Below are positions 1 through 8,550 of a stretch of DNA of 64,000 nt, piece after piece. The first letter of the stretch is position 1. Every line of letters starts with the position of its first letter. Source of the DNA: Nonomuraea ceibae (lineage in GTDB: Bacteria > Actinomycetota > Actinomycetes > Streptosporangiales > Streptosporangiaceae); the NCBI RefSeq assembly GCF_019396325.1, contig NZ_JAHKRO010000001.1, positions 124,001-188,000 of the forward strand. Reading direction: 5' to 3'. A program made the position numbers and the translations under genes. Below the pieces are notes generated by a model. The model saw only the letters and a program-made list of their open reading frames with translations. It ran no database searches and was not told where the DNA came from.

Positions 1-1320
1 GGCATCCTGCTGAGCCGGATGGAGCCCGCCGGCATGGTCGTCATCGTGCGGGCCGCCGTGGCCGGCGCGCTCGGCCTCATCGCCGTCGTCTTCTCCGTGT
101 TCGTCTCGATCCGCGTCGGCCGGCGCGTCTCCCGCGAGCTGGCCGAGCTCCGCCACACCGCGCTCGACCTCGCCGAGATCCGGCTGCCCGAGGTCGTCGC
201 CAAGCTGCGCTCCGGCGAGCAGGTGGACATCGCCGCCGAGGCGCCGCCCCTCACCGTGGCCGAGGGCGCGACCAGCGAGGTCGCCGACCTGGCCACCGCC
301 TTCGACAGCGTCCAGCACACCGCCGTGGACGCCGCCGTGGAGCAGGCCAGGCTCCGCGAGGGCGTCGCCGAGGCGCTGCGCAACCTGGCCCGGCGCAGCC
401 AGTCGCTGGTGCAGCGGCAGCTCAAGCTGCTCGACGAGATGCAGCGCCAGACCGAGGAGCCCGAGGCGCTGGAGCGGCTGTTCAAGCTCGACCACCTGAC
501 CACCCGCATGCGCCGCCACGCCGAGGGCCTGGTGCTGCTCTCCGGCGGCAGCGCCGGGCGCAGGTGGCGCGGCGTCATCCCGGTCGAGGACGTGCTCAGC
601 GGCGCAGCCGGCCAGGTCGAGGACTACACCCGGGTCCGCGTCTATCCGATGCCCGAGTGCGGCATCGCCGGCGCGGCCGTGGCCGACCTCATGCATCTGT
701 TCGCCGAGCTGATCGAGAACGCCGCCACGTTCTCCTCCCCGGGCAACGAGGTGTCCGTCCGCGGCGAGCTGGTCGGCAAGGGGTTCGCCGTCGAGGTGGA
801 GGACCGCGGGCTCGGCATGTCGGACGCCGACCGCGACGCCGTCAACCGCCGCCTGTCCAGCCCGCCCGACTTCGACCCGGCGCAGACCGAACGACTCGGC
901 TTCGCCGTCGTCGGCATGCTCGCCGCCCGCCACGGCATCAGCGTGACGCTCAAGCCCTCCCCGTACGGGGGCACCACGGCCATCGTGCTCGTGCCGGGCT
1001 CCCTGGTGCAGCCGATGCCGTCGCCCCAGCCGATGCAGCAGCTCGAATCCGTCTCGGTCTCGGTCGTGAGCAACGACACCGGGCCGGGAGAGCTGCCCCG
1101 CCGCGTCCGTACCAACAGGCGGAGCATCGAGCCGCGGCAGGAGGCGGGGCTGCCCAGGCGCGTCCGGCAGGCCAACCTGCCGCAGCAGCTCAGGCAACCG
1201 CAGGAACCCGCCGAGCCCGTCGAGGAGCGCTCACCAGAGGAGGCCAGGGCCCTGCTCTCCTCGCTCCAGTCGGGCTGGCAGCGCGGGCGTCAGGATACCG
1301 ACCAGGATGGGGGAGCGTGA
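1..1320 (+). CDS. Conservon-type sensor histidine kinase, 5' end outside window (CvnA-like)
   Basis: The frame is open from base 1, so the start and the probable N-terminal sensor domain lie outside the window; 439 residues are visible. They hold one membrane segment (about residues 9-32), a HAMP-like linker, an H-box-like stretch (LDHLTTRMRRHAE) and a GHKL ATPase with N box ELIENAATFSSP, G box EDRGLGMS and second Gly region RLGFAVVGMLAARHG. The tail carries LPRRVRQANL and a final SPEEARALL segment, also found in the kinase at 3004-5139. It is homologous to the nitrate/nitrite-sensing (NIT) kinases that head conservons. The downstream DUF742 gene follows after 2 bp, so the two are one operon. 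No roadblock gene sits between them, which is unusual. Confidence 0.9.
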   Translation, partial: GILLSRMEPAGMVVIVRAAVAGALGLIAVVFSVFVSIRVGRRVSRELAELRHTALDLAEIRLPEVVAKLRSGEQVDIAAEAPPLTVAEGATSEVADLATAFDSVQHTAVDAAVEQARLREGVAEALRNLARRSQSLVQRQLKLLDEMQRQTEEPEALERLFKLDHLTTRMRRHAEGLVLLSGGSAGRRWRGVIPVEDVLSGAAGQVEDYTRVRVYPMPECGIAGAAVADLMHLFAELIENAATFSSPGNEVSVRGELVGKGFAVEVEDRGLGMSDADRDAVNRRLSSPPDFDPAQTERLGFAVVGMLAARHGISVTLKPSPYGGTTAIVLVPGSLVQPMPSPQPMQQLESVSVSVVSNDTGPGELPRRVRTNRRSIEPRQEAGLPRRVRQANLPQQLRQPQEPAEPVEERSPEEARALLSSLQSGWQRGRQDTDQDGGA

Positions 1321-1322
1321 TC

Positions 1323-1694
1323 GTGAGCCGCGAGCACGAGTGGGTTGACGACGAGGCCGGGCCCGTGGTCCGGCCGTACGCGGTGGCGCGGGGGCGCACC
1401 AAGGCCACCGCATCGCTCGACCTGCTGGCGACCGTGGCCCCGACGGGGCAGCAGGCGCCCGCGCACGCCGATCTCGGCACGCAGCACCGGCGGCTGCTCG
1501 CCTGCGTGGCCGCCCAGGCGCGGCCGGTCGCGGAGGTGGCCTCCGAGCTCAACCTGCCGGTGCAGGTCGCCCGGGTGCTCCTCGGCGACCTGCTCGGCTA
1601 CGGCCTGGTGGCGGTGCGCGCGCCGATCTCCAAGGGGTCCTCCCCGACGGAGAGCCTCCTCAGAGAGGTGATCAACGGCCTGCGGGCGCTCTAG
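1323..1694 (+). CDS. DUF742 conservon protein (CvnC-like)
   Basis: A 123-residue DUF742 protein. Landmarks are DEAGPVVRPYA near the N terminus, a winged-helix-like centre (EVASELNLPVQVARVLLGDL) and the family ending EVINGLRAL. DUF742 proteins are cytoplasmic partners of roadblock and small GTPase proteins in actinobacterial conservons. I chose GTG at 1323 because it gives the N terminus most like the paralogue at 2244-2606 and lies 7 nt after GGGGGAG; GTG at 1317 would overlap the kinase stop instead. Its stop codon TAG shares the palindrome CTAG (1691-1694) with the stop of the opposing GTPase gene, so this operon ends without a GTPase gene of its own. Confidence 0.93.
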   Translation: MSREHEWVDDEAGPVVRPYAVARGRTKATASLDLLATVAPTGQQAPAHADLGTQHRRLLACVAAQARPVAEVASELNLPVQVARVLLGDLLGYGLVAVRAPISKGSSPTESLLREVINGLRAL

Positions 1695-2263
1695 CCGGCG
1701 GCGGTCAGCGTCCGCAGCGAGTGCTCGACCAGGGTGATCATGACTTCCTTGGCCGAGGCGCGCCGCCGCACGTCGCACAGCATCACGGGCACCCCGTCGT
1801 CGAGGTCGAGCGCGATCCGCACGTCGTCGACGCTGTGCTGGTCGGCGCCGTCGAAGCAGTTGACCGCCACCACGAACGGGGTCCCGCGCTGCTCGAAGTA
1901 GTCGACCGACGGGAAGCAGTCGGTCAGCCGCCGGGTGTCGGCGATGACGACGGCGCCCAGCGCCCCGTAGGACAGCTCGTCCCACATGAACCAGAACCGC
2001 TCCTGGCCGGGCGTGCCGAACAGGTAGACGACCAGCCCCTCGCGGATCGTGATGCGGCCGAAGTCCATCGCGACGGTCGTGGTGGTCTTGGCCTCCACGC
2101 CGTCGAGATCGTCCACGCCGATCCCGCGGTCGGAGAGCACCTCCTCCGTGCGCAGCGGTTTGATCTCGCTGATCGAGCCGACCAGCGTGGTCTTGCCCAC
2201 GCCGAACCCCCCGGCGATGAGGATCTTCAACGCGACGGGGTCCTCAGAGAGCACGGAGTCCAT
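1691..2263 (-). CDS. Conservon small GTP-binding protein (CvnD-like)
   Basis: A 190-residue Ras-like GTPase of the CvnD/MglA-like family. It has the P-loop GGFGVGKTT (about residues 18-26), a switch region with TTTTVAMDFG, a G3 motif GTPGQERF and an atypical G4 motif NCFDG in place of NKxD. In conservons such proteins act as the switch with roadblock and DUF742 partners at the membrane. It is the last gene of the complete operon on the minus strand. Its ATG overlaps the 3' end of the DUF742 gene by 20 bp, so translation is probably coupled, and its stop overlaps the stop of the convergent DUF742 gene by 4 bp. Confidence 0.95.
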   Translation of the reverse strand: MDSVLSEDPVALKILIAGGFGVGKTTLVGSISEIKPLRTEEVLSDRGIGVDDLDGVEAKTTTTVAMDFGRITIREGLVVYLFGTPGQERFWFMWDELSYGALGAVVIADTRRLTDCFPSVDYFEQRGTPFVVAVNCFDGADQHSVDDVRIALDLDDGVPVMLCDVRRRASAKEVMITLVEHSLRTLTAAG

Positions 2264-2606
2264 TGATCACTTCCTTGAGAATGCCCTCATTCGGGCGCGA
2301 CCCAGCCGCTGCGGGGGCCGACACAGAGATGAGGCCGTGGTCACGCAGGTCGCCGAGCATCACCCGGACGACGCCGACAGGCAGGTCGAGCTCGACGGCC
2401 ACGTCGGCCACCGAGATCGGATGACGTGCGACACGCAGGATGAGCGCCTGTTCGGGGCCGAGGTCTGCGGGAGGTTCCCCGACGGCGCTCACGGTGGCGA
2501 TGAGATCGAGATTGTCCCCCGAGGACCTCGTGCGGCCGCGGATGAGGGCGTAGGGCCGGACGACCGGCCCCGCGTCCTCGTCCAGCCACCGCGGGGTCTC
2601 GCTCAC
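2244..2606 (-). CDS. DUF742 conservon protein (CvnC-like)
   Basis: A 120-residue DUF742 protein paralogous to the one at 1323-1694: DEDAGPVVRPYA near the N terminus, a central helix-turn-helix-like region (DVAVELDLPVGVVRVMLGDL) and the ending EVINGLRAL. It is the third gene of a complete kinase-roadblock-DUF742-GTPase operon. The start overlaps the roadblock gene stop by 4 bp and the end overlaps the GTPase gene by 20 bp, as expected for stoichiometric, coupled synthesis of a complex. No catalytic motif is visible; a scaffold or DNA/protein interaction role is family knowledge only. Confidence 0.95.
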   Translation of the reverse strand: MSETPRWLDEDAGPVVRPYALIRGRTRSSGDNLDLIATVSAVGEPPADLGPEQALILRVARHPISVADVAVELDLPVGVVRVMLGDLRDHGLISVSAPAAAGSRPNEGILKEVINGLRAL

Positions 2607-3007
2607 GGTGTTGCTCGCGGATTGGTGGTGATGTGCTGGCCCACCCGCTTGACCAGCATCGCCATCTCGTAGGCGATGTGCCCGACGTCCACGTTGGCGT
2701 CGGCCAGCACCGCCAGGCAGGTGCCCTGCCCGGCCGCCGTCACGAACAGGAACGCCGACTCCATCTCCACGATGGTCTGGCGCACGTCGCCGCCGCCGAA
2801 ATGCCGCCCGGTGCCGCGCGCCAGGCTCTGGAAACCGGCCGCCACGGCTGACAGGTGTTCGGCGTCCTCCCGGCTCAGGCCCTTGGAATGGCCGACGGCC
2901 AGGCCGTCGGTCGACAGGATGACGGCCTGCCTGACCGCGCCCACCCTGGTCGTCAGGTCGTCAAGCAGCCAGTTCAGCTCACCGGTGTTGGTCGTCGGCA
3001 CACTCAT
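2603..3007 (-). CDS. Roadblock/LC7 domain protein (CvnB-like)
   Basis: A 134-residue single-domain roadblock/LC7 protein. The sequence starts with TGELNWLLDDLTTRVGAVRQ, continues with AVILSTDGLAV, and ends the domain with the hydrophobic strand and helix around LAVLADANVDVGHIAYEMAML. Roadblock proteins in actinobacterial conservons bind the GTPase partner and are thought to regulate it. The gene overlaps the upstream kinase by 4 bp (ATGA) and the downstream DUF742 gene by 4 bp. It is the only roadblock gene in the window although three conservon-type kinases are present. Confidence 0.95.
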   Translation of the reverse strand: MSVPTTNTGELNWLLDDLTTRVGAVRQAVILSTDGLAVGHSKGLSREDAEHLSAVAAGFQSLARGTGRHFGGGDVRQTIVEMESAFLFVTAAGQGTCLAVLADANVDVGHIAYEMAMLVKRVGQHITTNPRATP

Positions 3008-5139
3008 GCCTCCCCCTCCTCGTTCACATCTTCTCGGGCACGTTGGGTTCCCCGCTGGAACGCGGAGAACAGGTCGCGTACCTCGTCGGGAGAGCGTTCG
3101 TTCTTCCGCTCAGGTCCCGGCTCGGACCGCTGGAGCCGGGATGAAAGGTTGGCCTGCCTGACCCGCCTTGGCAACCCCGCGTGCGTGCCGCCGCTCACGA
3201 CGGCGAGGGCCTTCTTCCGGGTACGGCTGGGCAGGGCGGGCAGTTCGTCACCGGAGGCGGTCAGCTCCTCCTGGTCGGTGACGAGCGGGCGCGGCACCAG
3301 CAGGATGGCGGTGGTGCCGCCGAAGGGGGAGCGGCGCAGCACAACCTTGATGCCGTGCCGCTCCGCGAGCCTGGCGACCACGAACAGGCCGAGCCTGTCG
3401 CTGTCGGCCAGGTCGAACTCGGGTGGGTCGACCAGCAACGCGTTGTACGCGGCGTACTCGTTGGCCGACAGCCCCAGCCCGCGGTCCTCGACCTCGATCG
3501 AGTAGCCGTTGCTCACCCGGTCGCCGCGGACTTCGACGGCGGTGTCGGGCGGGGAGTAGATGGTGGCGTTCTCGACCAGCTCGGCGACCAGGTGGGTGAG
3601 GTCGGCGGCGGCCGCGCCGTCGATCGCGCCCGGGGGCATGGTGGCGACCGTGACGCGGGTGTAGTCCTCGACCTCGGCGACGGCGGCGCGCACGATGTCG
3701 ACCACCGGCACCGGCTTGCGCCAGGCCCGGCCGGGCGCGGCCCCGGACAGGATGATCAGGCTCTCGGCGTGCCGCCGCATGCGGGTGGTCAGGTGGTCCA
3801 GGCGGAAGAGCTCCTCCAGCCGGTCCGGGTCGTGGGTGCGGCGCTGCATGCTGTCGAGCAGCGAGAGCTGGCGGTGCAGCAGCCCCTGCTTGCGCCGGGC
3901 GAGGTTGAGGAAGACCTGGCCGACGCCGCGCCGCAGCGCCGCCTGGCCGACGGCGGCGTGCACGGCCGTGCGCTGCACCGAGCCGAACGCCCTGGCCACG
4001 TCGGTGATCTCGGCCGAGCCGCTGACCTTGATCGGCTTGGCCTCCTTCTTGACGTTGACCTCCTCGCCGGTGCGCAGCCGCTCGACCAGGCCGGGCAGGC
4101 GCCGCTCCGACAGCTCGACGGCCGCCGAGCGCAGCCCGGCCAGCTCGGCGCCGAGCCGCCGGCCGAAGCGCACGGAGATGATGATGGAGGCGAGCACCGC
4201 GAGCAGTCCGACGCCGCCGGCCACGCCGATCTCGATCTTGGTAGTGGTCGCCCCGGAGGCCGCCCGCGAGGCCAGCGTGAGCGCCGACTCCGAGCCGATC
4301 CGGTCCAGCTCGGCCATCAGCCTGTCGGCCGCCGCCGCCCAGGACGGCGCGTCGGGGGGCGGCGCGCCGGTGCGGATGATCCGCGCCTCCATCGTGGCGA
4401 ACGACTGGAACGTCTGGCTCTTGAACAGCTCCTCGTACGGGGCGCGGAACTGGACGTCGAGCCCGGCCTGGCCGCGCGCGTGCAGGAACTTGCGCGAGGA
4501 CACGTACTCGGTGAAGGCCGCCGCCTCCGGCTCGGTGAGCTGCCGGTCGAGGAGGGCCGCCTTGATCAGCGCCCGCTCCCTGGAGAGGAACTCGCGGGCG
4601 TTGCCCATCGTCTGCAGGGCGGAGGCCTGCTGGTAGATCGTCAGGTCGGGGATCGGGGTCAGGTGGTCGTAGAACCGGAACACCGCGTCGAGCACCCGGT
4701 TGTACTCGGTGAGCCCGGTCAGCCGCGAGCTGTAGCCGTCGTCGATGCCGTCGCGGATGGGGCCCAGCCGGCGCAGCTCGGCGTCGAGGGCGTCGATCTG
4801 GCCGCGCAGCTCGGGGCTGACCGCGCCGCCGGCCTCGGTGACGGCCTGGCGGAACTCGCCGAGCGCCTGGTCGGTCTGGGCGCGCTGGGCGCCGAGGTCC
4901 TCGGTGAGCTTACGGGTGGTGACCGCGACCATGGACCGCTCCCGTTCGGCCTGAAGCTGAAGCCCCAGGTCGGTGGAGGCGATGCCGATCGTCTGGTAGA
5001 GGGTGTCGCCGCGGAGGAGGGCCTGGCCGTCGCTCACGGTGAGGTTGAGCACGAAACCCCAGAGCGCGCTCAAGGACAGGAGGGGTAGCAGTAACAATAA
5101 AAAGATCTTGAACCGAATTGACCGGTTTTGCGAGCCCAT
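3004..5139 (-). CDS. Nitrate/nitrite-sensing (NIT) sensor histidine kinase, head of complete conservon (CvnA-like)
   Basis: A 711-residue membrane kinase. Order: first membrane segment (about 9-33), an outer all-helical NIT-type sensor, a second membrane segment near residue 300-325, a HAMP-like linker, an H-box-like region (LDHLTTRMRRHAE) and a GHKL ATPase (ELVENATIYSPP, EDRGLGLS, RLGLFVVARLAERHG). The tail repeats the LPRRVRQANL motif and a last SPDEVRDLF segment seen in the kinase at 1-1320. I chose ATG 5139, which has GAGG 7 nt upstream and puts the membrane segment at the N terminus; a longer frame to 5187 adds an implausible leader. It overlaps the roadblock gene by 4 bp. The real ligand is unknown. 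Confidence 0.92.
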   Translation of the reverse strand: MGSQNRSIRFKIFLLLLLPLLSLSALWGFVLNLTVSDGQALLRGDTLYQTIGIASTDLGLQLQAERERSMVAVTTRKLTEDLGAQRAQTDQALGEFRQAVTEAGGAVSPELRGQIDALDAELRRLGPIRDGIDDGYSSRLTGLTEYNRVLDAVFRFYDHLTPIPDLTIYQQASALQTMGNAREFLSRERALIKAALLDRQLTEPEAAAFTEYVSSRKFLHARGQAGLDVQFRAPYEELFKSQTFQSFATMEARIIRTGAPPPDAPSWAAAADRLMAELDRIGSESALTLASRAASGATTTKIEIGVAGGVGLLAVLASIIISVRFGRRLGAELAGLRSAAVELSERRLPGLVERLRTGEEVNVKKEAKPIKVSGSAEITDVARAFGSVQRTAVHAAVGQAALRRGVGQVFLNLARRKQGLLHRQLSLLDSMQRRTHDPDRLEELFRLDHLTTRMRRHAESLIILSGAAPGRAWRKPVPVVDIVRAAVAEVEDYTRVTVATMPPGAIDGAAAADLTHLVAELVENATIYSPPDTAVEVRGDRVSNGYSIEVEDRGLGLSANEYAAYNALLVDPPEFDLADSDRLGLFVVARLAERHGIKVVLRRSPFGGTTAILLVPRPLVTDQEELTASGDELPALPSRTRKKALAVVSGGTHAGLPRRVRQANLSSRLQRSEPGPERKNERSPDEVRDLFSAFQRGTQRAREDVNEEGEA

Positions 5140-5262
5140 GTCCCAACCTCGGAGTCGAGGGCATTTCACACCTTCGTGTAAATACACCTCCGGAAGATCG
5201 CACAGGAGACTAGCACCGATTATGCGTCTGGCGCAGGGGGAGCAAGGGGATGTTCAACGCGA

Positions 5263-6939
5263 TTACCCGGCGAGGAGTTCCGTCACGGCGCGGTGTGCCG
5301 CGCTGATGGCCGCGTCGGCCCGCGCGCCCGGCATGGCGTCGGATCCGGCGATCGCGATCCGGCCGAACCGCCGCCGCGCGGCCTCCGCCGGCGACGGCCC
5401 GTCCGGATGGAACGGGTGCCACGGCCGGCAGTACTCCGGCGCGAACCCGTGCCCCCACCGGTAGACGGTGATCGCCTCGACGTCCCCCGCCGGGTCGAAC
5501 CCGCTCCCGAGCAGCCGCCCGAGCTGGTCGCGCACGCCCTGCTCCAGCGCCGCGTAGGACGTCCTGAAGAGCTCCCGCCGCCCCGCCGCGGCCCCCTCCG
5601 CCGGGCCGAGCTCCGAGCGGCACGGCGCCGCCACCAGGTGCGCCCGCGTGCCGTCCACCTCCGTCGCCGTCCAGTACGCCCCCGTCCAGCGGGCCCGGCC
5701 CCGCCACTCCTGCGGGCGGCGCAGCCGTACCACGGCCTCCACCAGCGGCATCTTGACCGCCTGCCGCAACGCCGCGCGCTGCTCGTCCGGCAGGTCCGGC
5801 ACCAGGTACGGGATGACCATGTGCCAGCAGGCCAGGATCGCCGCCCCGGCGCGCACGGTCCTGACGGCGTGCCCGTCGAAGTAGCCCACGACCACCCCGG
5901 CCCCGTCGTCGCGCACCGACACCACCGGGCTCGACAGCCGGAACCGCGCCCCCGGCATGCGCCCGGCCATCCGCGCCACCAGCGACCGCACACCCCCGGT
6001 CAGCCGGTACGCGGGCCGCTCCCACTCCTGCTTGACCGTGGGCGAGTTGAACCGCGACGGCTTGCCCCGGTCCAGCCCGAGCCCGCCGAACCCCGGGTAC
6101 GCGCTCGCCCAGGCGTCGATCGCGCCGAAGGCCCGCGTCCCGTAGCCCCAGGCCGCGCTGGACATCGTCCGGCAGAACCGCTCCACGTCCGGATGCGCCC
6201 GGCACACCTCCAGCAGGAACGCCGAGTACGTCAGGCCCGCCAGCCGTTCCTCCTTCTCCTCCTGCGACAGCCCGGGGAACCAGTCCGGCGGGTCCCGGTG
6301 CAGCCGCACCAGGTCCCGCCTGGCCTGCCCGGCGATCGGCAGCCGCCCGGCCCACGCCTCGACGTCGCCGTCCTGCCCGACCAGCACGTCGGACCCGAAG
6401 CTCTCCCGGTCGCACATCACGCTGTCGTACGCCCGCGTCCTGACCGTCGTCCCGGTGGACTCGGCGGGGACGCCGAGCTCCTCGACGAGCGCCCTGGCCT
6501 CGGGCGTGCGGATCACGGCCCCGGGCCAGCCGCCCGGCCGCAGCTCCTCGCCGCGCGTGTGGCCGCCGAGCTCGTCGTGGTTGTCCAGCACGAGCACCCG
6601 CGCCCCGGGCTCGTGGCGCAGCCACGCGTAGGCCGCGCTGACGCCGCTGACGCCGCCGCCGACCACCACCAGGTCGTACTCCTCGCCGGTGGGGGAGCCG
6701 GGGTCCGCGTACTGCCAGAACCGGCCGTCACGCAGCGCGTGCGGCACGCTGAGCGCCTGCGCGGTGTCGCCCCGCAGCCCGCCGGCATGCCCGCTCAGCC
6801 CGGCCGGTCCGGTCAGGTCCGCCGGGCCGCCGGCGGCGAGGGCCGCGTCCGGTGACGCCAGCACCGCGGCGCCCGCCGTCACGGCGACGCCGTCGAAGAA
6901 GTCGCGGCGCGAAATGGACGGTCCGGTGAAGTCACTCAT
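5263..6939 (-). CDS. Tat-exported FAD-dependent amine oxidase, spermidine dehydrogenase-like
   Basis: About 558 residues. The N terminus SISRRDFFDGVAVTAGAAVL is a twin-arginine signal, so the protein is probably folded with FAD and exported. The dinucleotide-binding motif VVGGGVSGVSAAYA is followed by LDNHDELGGHTR, and the C terminus has FGRIAIAGSDAMPGARADAA. Both stretches resemble spermidine dehydrogenase (SpdH) flavoproteins, so oxidation of a polyamine or similar amine is the best guess; the substrate is not established. The start is uncertain: ATG 6939 puts the Tat motif at the usual distance but has a weak ribosome site, and ATG 6978 is possible. It is divergent from the lipoprotein gene. 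Confidence 0.85.
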   Translation of the reverse strand: MSDFTGPSISRRDFFDGVAVTAGAAVLASPDAALAAGGPADLTGPAGLSGHAGGLRGDTAQALSVPHALRDGRFWQYADPGSPTGEEYDLVVVGGGVSGVSAAYAWLRHEPGARVLVLDNHDELGGHTRGEELRPGGWPGAVIRTPEARALVEELGVPAESTGTTVRTRAYDSVMCDRESFGSDVLVGQDGDVEAWAGRLPIAGQARRDLVRLHRDPPDWFPGLSQEEKEERLAGLTYSAFLLEVCRAHPDVERFCRTMSSAAWGYGTRAFGAIDAWASAYPGFGGLGLDRGKPSRFNSPTVKQEWERPAYRLTGGVRSLVARMAGRMPGARFRLSSPVVSVRDDGAGVVVGYFDGHAVRTVRAGAAILACWHMVIPYLVPDLPDEQRAALRQAVKMPLVEAVVRLRRPQEWRGRARWTGAYWTATEVDGTRAHLVAAPCRSELGPAEGAAAGRRELFRTSYAALEQGVRDQLGRLLGSGFDPAGDVEAITVYRWGHGFAPEYCRPWHPFHPDGPSPAEAARRRFGRIAIAGSDAMPGARADAAISAAHRAVTELLAG

Positions 6940-7028
6940 CCCGCGATCATCGAAACTCCGGTACGAATGCCGCGTCATGCCGCGCAGAAGGCCGGGCAAC
7001 ATTTTGCAGGACCTGGTACCGGAAATTC

Positions 7029-7050
7029 CCCTTTGCCGCGCCGCAAAGGG
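7029..7050. promoter_or_regulatory. Perfect 8-bp inverted repeat in divergent intergenic region
   Basis: CCCTTTGC (7029-7036) and GCAAAGGG (7043-7050) are exact reverse complements around a 6-nt GC-rich spacer. The repeat lies between the divergent amine oxidase and lipoprotein genes. It could be an operator for a regulator encoded elsewhere or an RNA hairpin; no U-tract follows on either strand, so an intrinsic terminator is less likely. Confidence 0.4.
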
Positions 7051-7161
7051 CTCACTGACCAGGGCTTACGCGACAAAGCCTCACAATTTCGCGTTGCCCG
7101 GCTCCGGCACTCGGACTTCCCTTAGCGTTTATCCAATGCCGTGCCGACGAATGGAGCGACC

Positions 7162-7851
7162 ATGCTCAGGGCCCTTTCCGCAATATGTCTCACCATGACC
7201 GCCGTGACCGCCATGACCGGCTGTTCCGCCGACGAGCCCCCCGCCCAGAGCAAGCCCGAGGCCGCCCCGCCCGCCGCCTCCACCGCGCCCCAGGCAGGCA
7301 AGCTCCGCACCGCCCTGCTCCCCGCCCCCAAGGGCATGCGCGTCGCGTACGGGCCCGAGATCGGCACCTTCGGCAGCCTGAAGTCCGTCAAGGAGGGCCT
7401 GGCCGCCGTCCGCCAGACCAAGCTCGACCGCCCCGAATGCGCCGGCGCCACCCAGCTCGACCCGGCCAAGCCCGAGATCGCCGGCGCCCCGGCCGCCGTC
7501 ATCGCCTTCGCCTCGCCGCGCGGCTCCATCACCCAGGCCGTCGTCGAGCTCCCGCGCGGCGCCTTCCCGGTCGCCCTCCCCAAGCAGTGCACCGCCTACC
7601 ACGCCGACGTGCAGGGCACCAAGGTCACCTACCGCACCCAGCACCTCGCCATGCCGCGCCAGGGCGACGAGTCGCGCGCCTACCTGACCACCGCCACCGG
7701 CGGCGACCGCAACGCCCAGATCGGCTCGGTCGTCATCCGCCGGGGCAACGTCGTGATGAGCCTCATGGTCGTCGGCCAGAAGGTCAAGCGCGCCGGCCTC
7801 ATGGAGCTCGGCCGCCTCGCCGACCACAACCTCTCCCGCGCCACCGCCTGA
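7162..7851 (+). CDS. Secreted lipoprotein of unknown function
   Basis: A 229-residue protein with a lipoprotein signal peptide. The hydrophobic leader MLRALSAICLTMTAVTA ends at MTGC, with Cys21 as the likely lipidated residue, followed by an Ala/Pro-rich linker and a globular domain of about 170 residues without recognised catalytic motifs. ATG 7162 is preferred because GGAG lies 5 nt upstream and it puts the lipobox at the right distance. Known families with this layout sit on the outer face of the membrane. The gene stands alone, divergent from the Tat amine oxidase and convergent with the TetR gene. I cannot name a function. Confidence 0.85.
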   Translation: MLRALSAICLTMTAVTAMTGCSADEPPAQSKPEAAPPAASTAPQAGKLRTALLPAPKGMRVAYGPEIGTFGSLKSVKEGLAAVRQTKLDRPECAGATQLDPAKPEIAGAPAAVIAFASPRGSITQAVVELPRGAFPVALPKQCTAYHADVQGTKVTYRTQHLAMPRQGDESRAYLTTATGGDRNAQIGSVVIRRGNVVMSLMVVGQKVKRAGLMELGRLADHNLSRATA

Positions 7852-7882
7852 CCAGACCCGAACGGGGTGAGGGCCGGGCGGG

Positions 7883-8488
7883 TCAGGGGTGCCAGCCCTG
7901 TTCGACCGATCGGCGGCAGCGGTCGGGGGTGTCGCCGGCGCTGACGAAGAGGGCGGTCAGCAGGGGGACGCCGTGCGCAAGGGTCTGCGGCGGCAGGGGG
8001 CCGGTGGCGACCAGTGACGCCAGGCCGTGTCCGATCATCCAGCTCTGCGTGGCCAGCTCCAGCGGGTCGACGCCGGCGCGGAAGCGGCCGGCCGCCCGGG
8101 CGCGGTCGACGCCGGTGACGAGGCAGTGCAGGGTGTCGTCCGCGGCGGCTGCGTCCGCCAGCTCGAAGCGGGCGTCGAACATCACGCGATACAGGTCGGG
8201 GCAGGCCAGGGCGTTCGAGAGGTAGGCCGCGCCGAGTGCCGCGAGGTCGCGTACGGGGTCGTCCGTGGGGGTGACGGCGGCGAGGCGGGCGGCGAGCCGG
8301 GTGAAGCCTTCCTGACGCATCGCGGTCCACAGGCCGTCCATGCCGTCGAAGTACGTGTAGACGGCCATGGTCGACACGCCGGTGCCGGCGACCAGGGAGC
8401 GGAGCGTGACGGGCTCCCGGGCGGCGAGCATCTGGGCCGCCCGGTCGATGAGCAGGGAGCGGATCGCCGGGTCCTTCGTTCGCGCCAT
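7883..8488 (-). CDS. TetR-family transcriptional regulator
   Basis: A 201-residue TetR protein. The N-terminal helix-turn-helix is TLRSLVAGTGVSTMAVYTYF (about residues 30-50), followed by a helical ligand-binding domain that ends near SAGDTPDRCRR. It is divergently transcribed from the RidA gene, and the 62-bp gap contains a perfect 17-bp palindrome (8500-8516). The simplest reading is that this protein represses itself and ridA. ATG 8488 is used because GTGGGGAC directly precedes it; the reading frame runs 5 codons further upstream into the operator. The inducer is unknown; an imine/enamine-related metabolite or amino acid would fit RidA. Confidence 0.92.
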   Translation of the reverse strand: MARTKDPAIRSLLIDRAAQMLAAREPVTLRSLVAGTGVSTMAVYTYFDGMDGLWTAMRQEGFTRLAARLAAVTPTDDPVRDLAALGAAYLSNALACPDLYRVMFDARFELADAAAADDTLHCLVTGVDRARAAGRFRAGVDPLELATQSWMIGHGLASLVATGPLPPQTLAHGVPLLTALFVSAGDTPDRCRRSVEQGWHP

Positions 8489-8499
8489 GTCCCCACAAT

Positions 8500-8516
8500 A
8501 CATAGCGCTGCTATGT
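8500..8516. promoter_or_regulatory. TetR operator palindrome between tetR and ridA
   Basis: ACATAGCGCTGCTATGT is a perfect inverted repeat with 7-bp arms (ACATAGC / GCTATGT) and a 3-bp centre. It lies 12 bp from the tetR start and 35 bp from the ridA start, where a bound dimer would block both divergent promoters. Length and symmetry are typical of TetR-family operators; binding is inferred from position. Confidence 0.8.
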
Positions 8517-8550
8517 TATGAGCGGACGCCCGACGAGCGAAGGAGCAGGG

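Noticed and set aside
564..1322. Longer version of the first DUF742 gene, starting inside the kinase gene.
   Set aside because: The extra N-terminal part is an Arg/Pro-rich frame-shifted reading of the kinase; DUF742 homology starts at the GTG near 1323.
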